Source: JALORV01 sp963791235 (GTDB lineage Bacteria > Pseudomonadota > Gammaproteobacteria > Burkholderiales > Burkholderiaceae_F). Taken from it: a DNA stretch of 64,000 nucleotides. The notes under the pieces were generated by a model. The model saw only the letters and a list, made by a program, of their open reading frames with translations. It was not told the origin of the DNA and searched no databases. The position numbers were made by a program, and so were the translations under genes. The stretch covers positions 992,001-1,056,000 of the forward strand of contig CAWBRW010000029.1 of NCBI GenBank assembly GCA_963791235.1, given 5' to 3'. Shown here in pieces: positions 58,392-64,000 of this stretch. The first letter of the stretch is position 1. Each line of letters opens with the position of its first letter.

Positions 58392-59705
58392 CTACTTGCT
58401 TGTCTTCTCGAAGCGCTCCAGTTGCTCGTTACCGCGCTTGATCATGTCGGCCAGCGCCTGCTGGACGGTCTTCTTGCCCGACCAGATGTTTTCCATCTCT
58501 TCGTCGTTGATCGTGCGGATCTGCACGAAGTTGCCGAGGCGGATGCCGCGCGACTTGTCGGTCGTTTTCACGATCATCTGCTGCACCGGGACGTCGGTGC
58601 CCGGATTCTTGTCATAGAAGCCCGACTTCCTGGTCAGATCGTAGGCCGCCATCGTGATCGGCAGGTAGCCGGTTTCCTGGTGGCTCTTGGCCTGGATCTC
58701 CGGCCTCGACAGGTAATTGAAGAAGTCCGCGACGCACTTGTACTCGTTCGGCTTCTTGCCCGACATGACCCACAGGCTGGCGCCGCCGATCACGGTGTTT
58801 TGCGGCGCGCCAACAACGTCCGGGTAATAAGGCAGGGTCGACATGCCGAATTCGAACTTGGCGTTCTTCTTGATGTTGCCGTAGGCCGACGACGATGCCG
58901 TGCTCATGATGCATTCGCCGGAATAGAACGGCGCGTCGCCCGCGTTGCCGCGGCCCTTGTAGACGAACAGGCCCTGCTTGGCCATGTTCGCGAGGTTCTC
59001 GATGTGGCGCACATGCAGCGGCGTGTCAAACGCCAGGCGCGACGAGGTGCCGCCAAAGCCGTTGTTCTTGGTCGCGAACTCGGTGTTGTGCCAGGTGGAG
59101 AAGCTCTCGAGCTGGGTCCAGCTCTGCCAGCTCGTGGTGAATGGGCACTTTTCCCCGCTGGCCTTCAGCTTCGCGGCCGCCAACGCAACCTCGGGCCAGG
59201 TCTTTGGCGGCTTGTTGGGGTCCAGGCCGGCCTTCCTGAAGGCGTCCTTGTTGTAATAGAAGACCGTCGTCGAGCTGTTCAGCGGGTAGGACATCATTTG
59301 CCCATTGGGCGCGGTGTAGTAGCCGGTCACCGCAGGCACGTACACCTTGGGGTCGAACTTGTAGCCGGCCTTGTCCATCACTTCTCCGACCGGGACGATC
59401 GCTCCTTTAGAGCCCATCATCGTCGCGGTGCCGACCTCGAAGACCTGCAGGATATGAGGCGCATTGCCGGCGCGGAACGCGGCAATCGCTGCGGTCATCG
59501 AGACGTCGTAGGCGCCCTTGTAGGTGGGCGTGACCTTGCACTGCTGCTGGCTGGAATTGAAGCCGCCTGCCAGGCCGTTGACCCAGTCGCCGAGAGCGCC
59601 AGGCATCGAGTGCCACCATTGCACTTCGGTCTGGGCCAGCGCGCCGGTTGCACCGAGCGCGAGCACGGCAGCCGTTGCACTCTTCGCGAAAGTCTTGCGG
59701 AACAT
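58392..59705 (-). CDS. ugpB: sn-glycerol-3-phosphate ABC transporter substrate-binding protein UgpB
   Basis: A 437-residue periplasmic receptor. Signal peptide MFRKTFAKSATAAVLALGAT, cleavage after ALA; then TEVQWWHSMPGALGDWVNGL and FNSSQQQCKVTPTYKGAYDV, LQVFEVGTATMMGSKGAIVP, NSSTTVFYYNKDAFRKAGLD and CIMSTASSSAYGNI, typical of UgpB. ATG 59705 has GGAG upstream. It begins ugpBAEC; phosphate limitation usually controls such operons, but I saw no clear Pho box. Confidence 0.93.
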   Translation of the reverse strand: MFRKTFAKSATAAVLALGATGALAQTEVQWWHSMPGALGDWVNGLAGGFNSSQQQCKVTPTYKGAYDVSMTAAIAAFRAGNAPHILQVFEVGTATMMGSKGAIVPVGEVMDKAGYKFDPKVYVPAVTGYYTAPNGQMMSYPLNSSTTVFYYNKDAFRKAGLDPNKPPKTWPEVALAAAKLKASGEKCPFTTSWQSWTQLESFSTWHNTEFATKNNGFGGTSSRLAFDTPLHVRHIENLANMAKQGLFVYKGRGNAGDAPFYSGECIMSTASSSAYGNIKKNAKFEFGMSTLPYYPDVVGAPQNTVIGGASLWVMSGKKPNEYKCVADFFNYLSRPEIQAKSHQETGYLPITMAAYDLTRKSGFYDKNPGTDVPVQQMIVKTTDKSRGIRLGNFVQIRTINDEEMENIWSGKKTVQQALADMIKRGNEQLERFEKTSK

Positions 59706-59799
59706 GGGTCTCCTCCGGTAGTTGAATTCTGGCGAAACAACGTGTCGCGACTGTTACGATAGCCCGCCTGTGGTTCCCGGGCAAAGTGCGCCTACGCCT

Positions 59800-60660
59800 A
59801 TGCTCTCCGCCGGTCGTCTCCCGCTCTACGCCAGCCTGGTCCGCCTGGACAAGCCGGTTGGCACCCTGCTGCTGCTGTGGCCCACACTTACCGCGCTCTG
59901 GATTGCGTCGGACGGGGTGCCGAGCGCGCTGCTGGTCGCGGTGTTCGTGCTAGGCACGTTCCTGATGCGCTCGGCCGGCTGCGCCATCAATGATGCGGCC
60001 GACTTCCGGTTTGACGGCTATGTGAAGCGCACCGCCAATCGCGTGGTCGCTCGCGGCGACGTGAGTCCGCTGGAGGCGGTGGCGGTCGCGGCTGCACTCT
60101 GCGCGCTCGCGGCCCTGTTGCTGCTCTTCCTGAACGAGGCGGCGATGCGCCTGGCGCTCATAGCCGCGGCCGTCGCCGGCACGTATCCGCTGGCGAAGCG
60201 ATTCTTCCCAATACCGCAGCTGTATCTGGGCGTGGCGTTTTCCTTCGGCATCCCGATGGCTTTTGCCGCCGCGCTCGGCGAGGTGCCGATGCTCGGCTGG
60301 CTATTCTTCGCCGCGAACATGTTCTGGGTCGTCGCCTATGACACAGAGTACGCAATGGTGGACCGGGACGACGACCTGAAACTCGGCATCCGCTCGTCGG
60401 CCGTTTTCTTCGGTCGCTGGGATGTCGCAGCGGTGATGGCGTGTTACGGCGGCTTCTTCTCGCTGATGCTGCTGGTCGGATATGACATCGATGCGAGCTG
60501 GCCGTACTACGCGGGCTGGTCCTTCGGCGTGCTGTGTGCGCTCTACCATCATTCCCTGATCCGCGCACGCACTCGCGACGGCTGCTTCGCCGCGTTCCGC
60601 CACAACAACTGGGTCGGCCTCGCATTGTTCGTCGGCACTCTGGCGCACTACATGAAATGA
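59800..60660 (+). CDS. ubiA: 4-hydroxybenzoate polyprenyltransferase
   Basis: Membrane prenyltransferase of ubiquinone synthesis, 286 residues from ATG 59800. The two Asp-rich motifs are NDAADFRFDGYVKRTANRVV and YDTEYAMVDRDDDLKLGIRS. About eight helices. A GTG 59770 in frame lies 9 nt after a TACGAT box (59755-59760) and could be a leaderless start that adds ten residues (MVPGQSAPTP); I keep the ATG because the family usually starts near it. Confidence 0.93.
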   Translation: MLSAGRLPLYASLVRLDKPVGTLLLLWPTLTALWIASDGVPSALLVAVFVLGTFLMRSAGCAINDAADFRFDGYVKRTANRVVARGDVSPLEAVAVAAALCALAALLLLFLNEAAMRLALIAAAVAGTYPLAKRFFPIPQLYLGVAFSFGIPMAFAAALGEVPMLGWLFFAANMFWVVAYDTEYAMVDRDDDLKLGIRSSAVFFGRWDVAAVMACYGGFFSLMLLVGYDIDASWPYYAGWSFGVLCALYHHSLIRARTRDGCFAAFRHNNWVGLALFVGTLAHYMK

Positions 60661-60789
60661 GTCGCGCGACGCGGCGCGGCGGCGGTGAGCCGACATCACG
60701 CGCTGGCAGCGAATCGACGCAGGCGCTTTCAGTGTCATTCGCCAGCGCCGCGAGAGTGCCGACTGGGCTGTCGTCGCTTCGTTCACGTA

Positions 60790-61623
60790 TCAGCGCGTGC
60801 GCTGATCGTCGCCACTCTCCGCATCAAACTGCTGTCCCATTTCGGCGGCACGGTCGCGAGCGGCACGTACGGCTTCGACGATGCGACTGCGCACATCGTC
60901 GCGCTCGAATCGGGCCAGCGCGGCCGCTGTCGTGCCGCCTTTCGAGGTCACCCGCTCGCGCAGCACGGCGATAGGCTGGTCCGACTGCTGGGCAAGGCGC
61001 GCGGCGCCGGCAAAGGTCTCCACCGCCAGCTTCCGCGCCTGGTCGGCCGAAAAGCCCATCTCATGCGCGGCTTCCTGCAGCGCCTCGATGAAAAAGAACA
61101 CGTACGCTGGTCCGCTGCCCGAAATTGCGGTGACCGGGTCGAGCAAGGATTCATCCTCCAGCCACAGCACTTCGCCCACCGACCGCAGGATGCGATCGGC
61201 CTTGTCGTGCTGGCTCTTCGACACGCCGGACAGGGCGACGGCCCCGGTGATGCCGGCGCGAATCAGCGCCGGGGTGTTCGGCATCGCGCGAACGACGCGC
61301 TGATGGCCGAGCCAGCGGGCCAGCGTGCGGCCCTGCACCCCGGCCACGATCGAAACCACTACTGGGTCGCCCATGTACGGAATGATGCCGGCGACCGCTT
61401 CGCGCGCTTGCTGCGGCTTGATCGCCAGAACGACCACCTCGGCGTCCTGCAGCCAGTCGCCGGAATGTTCGTGCGCGGCCACGCCGAAGTCACGGGCCAG
61501 GTCGGCGCACTTGACCGTGTCGGGCTCGAGTACGTGCATCGATGCCGTCACCATGCCACCTGCTCGCATGCCGCCGAGCATCGCGTGCGCCATGTTGCCG
61601 CCGCCGATGAATGCCACCTTCAC
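60790..61623 (-). CDS. proC: Pyrroline-5-carboxylate reductase
   Basis: Last enzyme of proline synthesis, 277 residues. MKVAFIGGGNMAHAMLGGMR is the nucleotide-binding motif, VVLAIKPQQ and VVRAMPNTPALIRAGITGAV the core, and AISGSGPAYVFFFIEALQEA the ProC signature, followed by RERVTSKGGTTAAALARFER. Its start overlaps the yggS stop by 4 nt (ATGA). The C-terminus is a little longer than usual. Confidence 0.95.
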   Translation of the reverse strand: MKVAFIGGGNMAHAMLGGMRAGGMVTASMHVLEPDTVKCADLARDFGVAAHEHSGDWLQDAEVVVLAIKPQQAREAVAGIIPYMGDPVVVSIVAGVQGRTLARWLGHQRVVRAMPNTPALIRAGITGAVALSGVSKSQHDKADRILRSVGEVLWLEDESLLDPVTAISGSGPAYVFFFIEALQEAAHEMGFSADQARKLAVETFAGAARLAQQSDQPIAVLRERVTSKGGTTAAALARFERDDVRSRIVEAVRAARDRAAEMGQQFDAESGDDQRTR

Positions 61624-62339
61624 ACTGCCTTCCTTTCCCGTTCACCGAAGATCGCGGTGCCGACGCGCACCATAGTCGAACCGGCGGCCACCGCCGCCTC
61701 GAGATCCGCGGACATGCCCATCGACAGGGTGTCGCAGCCGGGGTAGTCCCGGCGGAGTGCCTCGAACAGCTGCTTCATGCGCAGCAGGGGTTCGACTTGC
61801 CGACCCGGTTCGCTTTCCGGTTCCGGGATCGCCATCAGTCCACGCAGCTGCAAACGCGGCAGCGCCGCCACCCCTCGTGCCAGCACCTGGATCTCGGCCG
61901 GTGAGACTCCGCTCTTGGTCGCCTCCCCACTGACATTCACCTGCAGCAGCACGTTGAGCGGCGTCCGTTCGGCCGGCCGCTGCTGCGACAGGCGTTCCGC
62001 GACCTTCAACCGGTCGACCGACTGCACCCAGTCGAAGTGCTCGGCGATCCAGTGCGTCTTGTTGCTCTGGATCGGACCGATGAAATGCCACTTCGGTGCT
62101 GTGGCCGGGGCCAGTTCCCGGACCCGGGCAATCTTCTCGACCGCTTCCTGGACGTAGTTCTCGCCGAAGTCGGTCTGTCCGCAGGCCAGCGCGGTGGCGA
62201 CGGCTTCCGCTGGGAACGTCTTGCTGACCGCGACCAGCGTGACCGTGTCCGGAGAGCGCCCGGCGCCTCGCGCAGCCTTGGTAATGCGCTCGTGAACCCC
62301 CTGCAAATTGGCTTGCAAGGTTTCTCGCAACCTGGACAT
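61620..62339 (-). CDS. YggS family pyridoxal phosphate homeostasis protein
   Basis: A 239-residue PLP-binding barrel protein (PLPBP/YggS) that buffers vitamin B6. The PLP lysine is in TLVAVSKTFPAEAVATALAC; FGENYVQEAVEKI, WHFIGPIQSNKTHWIAEHFD, LNVLLQVNVSGEATKSGVSP and LSMGMSADLEAAVAAGSTMV then RVGTAIFGE follow. ATG 62339 begins MSRLRETLQANLQ. It is divergent from pilT and co-transcribed with proC. Confidence 0.95.
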   Translation of the reverse strand: MSRLRETLQANLQGVHERITKAARGAGRSPDTVTLVAVSKTFPAEAVATALACGQTDFGENYVQEAVEKIARVRELAPATAPKWHFIGPIQSNKTHWIAEHFDWVQSVDRLKVAERLSQQRPAERTPLNVLLQVNVSGEATKSGVSPAEIQVLARGVAALPRLQLRGLMAIPEPESEPGRQVEPLLRMKQLFEALRRDYPGCDTLSMGMSADLEAAVAAGSTMVRVGTAIFGERERKAV

Positions 62340-62428
62340 AATCGATCGCAAAGCCGCTAGAGACTTATTTTTTCTGGCTTTTTTGCTGTTCCGCCGGCGC
62401 TGGCGAGGCCTACGCTAGCCCCTTTGAA

Positions 62429-62454
62429 AGCCCGTGCCCACTTCGGGACGGGCT
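62429..62454 (+). promoter_or_regulatory. Leader hairpin before pilT
   Basis: AGCCCGT (62429-62435) pairs with ACGGGCT (62448-62454) across a 12-nt loop. TACGCT at 62411-62416 is a possible -10 box, which would place the hairpin at the very 5' end of the pilT transcript. Function unknown. Confidence 0.4.
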
Positions 62455-62486
62455 GACGATTCGCCCTGGAGCACCCGCGTTCCGCC

Positions 62487-63527
62487 ATGGACATCTCAGA
62501 ACTGCTCGCATTCTCCGTCAAAAACAAGGCGTCCGACCTGCACCTGTCGGCCGGGCTGCCGCCGATGATCCGCGTGCACGGCGATGTCAGGCGCATCAAC
62601 CTGCCGCCGCTCGAGCACAAGGATGTCCACGGCATGATCTACGACATCATGAACGACTCGCAGCGCAAGCAGTACGACGAGAACCTGGAGACGGACTTCT
62701 CGTTCGACCTGCCGGGCCTGGCACGCTTCCGGGTCAACGCGTTCAATCAGGACCGTGGAGCGGCCGCCGTCCTGCGGACGATCCCGTCGCGGGTGCTGTC
62801 GCTCGAGGAACTGCAGTGCCCGCGGCAGTTTGCGGACTTCTCGCTGAAGCCACGCGGGCTGGTGCTGGTGACGGGCCCGACCGGTTCTGGCAAGTCGACG
62901 ACGCTGGCGGCGATGGTCGACCATGTAAACAACAATCTCTACGGCCACATCCTTACGATCGAAGACCCGATCGAGTTCGTGCACGAGAGCCGCAAGTCAG
63001 TCATCAACCAGCGCGAAGTCGGGCCGCATACGCTTTCGTTTTCCAACGCCCTGCGCTCTGCACTGCGCGAAGACCCGGACGTGGTGCTGGTCGGCGAGTT
63101 GCGCGACCTGGAGACGATCCGCCTGGCGTTGACCGCTGCGGAAACCGGTCACCTGGTGTTCGGCACGCTACACACCTCGTCCGCGGCCAAGACGATCGAC
63201 CGTGTCGTCGACGTGTTCCCGGCGGCCGAAAAGGAAATGGTCCGCGCGATGCTGTCGGAGTCCGTCGTCGCGGTGATTTCGCAGACGCTGCTCAAGGTCA
63301 AGGACGGCAACGGCCGCGTGGCAGCACACGAAATCATGGTGGGCACGCCGGCCATCCGCAACCTGATCCGCGAGAACAAGGTCGCGCAGATGTACTCGAT
63401 GATCCAGACCGGCCAACAGTTCGGCATGCAGACGCTGGACCAGACGCTGCTCGAACTCGTCCGCCGTAATGTCGTGTCGATCGGCGAGGCGCGGCAGTAC
63501 GCGAAGACGCCCGAAAACTTCGCTTAA
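62487..63527 (+). CDS. pilT: Type IV pilus retraction ATPase PilT
   Basis: A 346-residue hexameric ATPase that drives pilus retraction and twitching. MDISELLAFSVKNKASDLHL then SAGLPPMIRVHGDVRRINLP is the PAS-like N domain; Walker A LVTGPTGSGKSTTLAAMVDH (about 131-150), Asp box LTIEDPIEFVH, Walker B VVLVGELRDLETIRLALTAA, His box GTLHTSSAAKTIDR, and the PilT-specific TPAIRNLIRE motif are all present. The usual partner pilU follows 15 nt later. Confidence 0.96.
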   Translation: MDISELLAFSVKNKASDLHLSAGLPPMIRVHGDVRRINLPPLEHKDVHGMIYDIMNDSQRKQYDENLETDFSFDLPGLARFRVNAFNQDRGAAAVLRTIPSRVLSLEELQCPRQFADFSLKPRGLVLVTGPTGSGKSTTLAAMVDHVNNNLYGHILTIEDPIEFVHESRKSVINQREVGPHTLSFSNALRSALREDPDVVLVGELRDLETIRLALTAAETGHLVFGTLHTSSAAKTIDRVVDVFPAAEKEMVRAMLSESVVAVISQTLLKVKDGNGRVAAHEIMVGTPAIRNLIRENKVAQMYSMIQTGQQFGMQTLDQTLLELVRRNVVSIGEARQYAKTPENFA

Positions 63528-63542
63528 GGCAGGAAAGAGACC

Positions 63543-64000
63543 ATGGAACGCGACCAGGCCACACGATTCGTCCACGACCTGCTGAGGTTGTTGCACAGCA
63601 AGAAGGGCTCGGATCTCTTCCTGACGGCGGATTTTCCGCCGGCCTTCAAGATCGACGGTCGCGTGCTGCCGGTCTCGAACCAGCCACTGACGGCGCAGCA
63701 CACGAGCGAGCTGGTGCGCGCGATCATGAACGATCGCCAGGCGTCAGAGTTCGAGAAGACCAAGGAGTGCAACTTCGCCATTAACCCGACCGGAATCGGC
63801 CGCTTCCGCGTTTCGGCGTTCGTGCAGCAGGGCAAGGTCGGCATCGTGTTCCGGACGATTGCCGATCACATCCCGACCAGTGACGAACTCAACCTGCCGA
63901 ACCTGATCAACGATCTCGCGATGGCCAAGCGCGGCATCATCATCGTGGTGGGCGCGACAGGTTCAGGCAAGTCGACCTCGCTGGCGGCGATGGTCGGCTA
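63543..64000 (+). CDS. pilU: Type IV pilus ATPase PilU (partial, 3' end outside window)
   Basis: The first 152 codons of a PilT paralogue. MERDQATRFVHDLLRLLHSK then KGSDLFLTADFPPAFKIDGR is the N domain, FRVSAFVQQGKVGIVFRTIA the middle, and IIIVVGATGSGKSTSLAAMV the Walker A, where the window ends. PilU works with PilT in retraction under load. ATG 63543 follows AGGAAAGAG. Confidence 0.95.
   Translation, partial: MERDQATRFVHDLLRLLHSKKGSDLFLTADFPPAFKIDGRVLPVSNQPLTAQHTSELVRAIMNDRQASEFEKTKECNFAINPTGIGRFRVSAFVQQGKVGIVFRTIADHIPTSDELNLPNLINDLAMAKRGIIIVVGATGSGKSTSLAAMVG

Overview
The window is a continuous, gene-dense, high-GC stretch of a bacterial chromosome. Gene order and content point to a betaproteobacterium, most likely of the order Burkholderiales. 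The reasons are the block mutL - miaA - (purM slot) - hda - HAD - pcnB - folK - dNK - panB, a Bug-type tricarboxylate-family binding protein, a type-2 ArgC, a small Trp-rich TIGR04438 protein, 6S RNA beside zapA, divergent bamE/fur, and yggS - pilT - pilU. No phage, plasmid, IS transposase, CRISPR array or rRNA operon was seen. The only tRNA found is tRNA-Thr(CGU).

Layout. 1-11 kb: pantothenate and folate synthesis, poly(A) polymerase, Hda, a frameshifted PurM-like protein, MiaA, an MFS exporter and MutL. 11-19.5 kb: DedA, a LysR regulator, AmiC/TsaE, QueG, an auxin-efflux-type carrier, tRNA-Thr, a YeeZ-like epimerase and a plant-type-ferredoxin reductase. 19.5-22.5 kb: a tight operon of an 18-codon mini-ORF, GNAT acetyltransferase, ArgC, PaiB-like flavoprotein and transglutaminase-like protein. 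22.7-26.2 kb: a nitric-oxide stress module (NnrS, SirB2-like, a DUF3079 protein, ferredoxin FdxA, NsrR, DUF2249 protein) with an NsrR-like dyad on the promoter. 26.2-27.5 kb: an ABC-ATPase remnant and small proteins. 27.7-32.6 kb: a complete branched-chain/hydrophobic amino-acid ABC importer (livKHMGF), followed by DadA-like dehydrogenase, cytochrome c and a 324-bp inverted-repeat element. 35-37.8 kb: ilvD and lgt. 37.8-42.6 kb: a malonate utilisation operon (malonyl-CoA decarboxylase, Bug receptor, enoyl-CoA hydratase-like protein, malonyl-CoA synthetase). 43-46.4 kb: Crp-type regulator, TSUP permease, EVE protein, 6S RNA, ZapA and a ZapB-like coiled coil. 46.5-53.6 kb: a cobalamin locus (riboswitch, BtuB, BtuC, BtuD on +; BtuF, ExbD, ExbB on -) with an orphan ParA and a lipoprotein between the arms. 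53.6-64 kb: dapB, bamE, frameshifted fur, ugpBAEC, ubiA, proC, yggS, pilT and the start of pilU.

Three patterns cut across the map. First, at least eight genes have a TANNNT -10 element only 6-9 nt before the start codon, the signature of leaderless transcripts. Second, two otherwise intact genes (the PurM-like gene and fur) each carry one extra base, which suggests either assembly indels or very recent mutations. Third, genes in operons overlap by 1-4 nt (ATGA, GTGA, TGATG) very often, so translational coupling is probably widespread. All calls come from reading the sequence; no database search was run.
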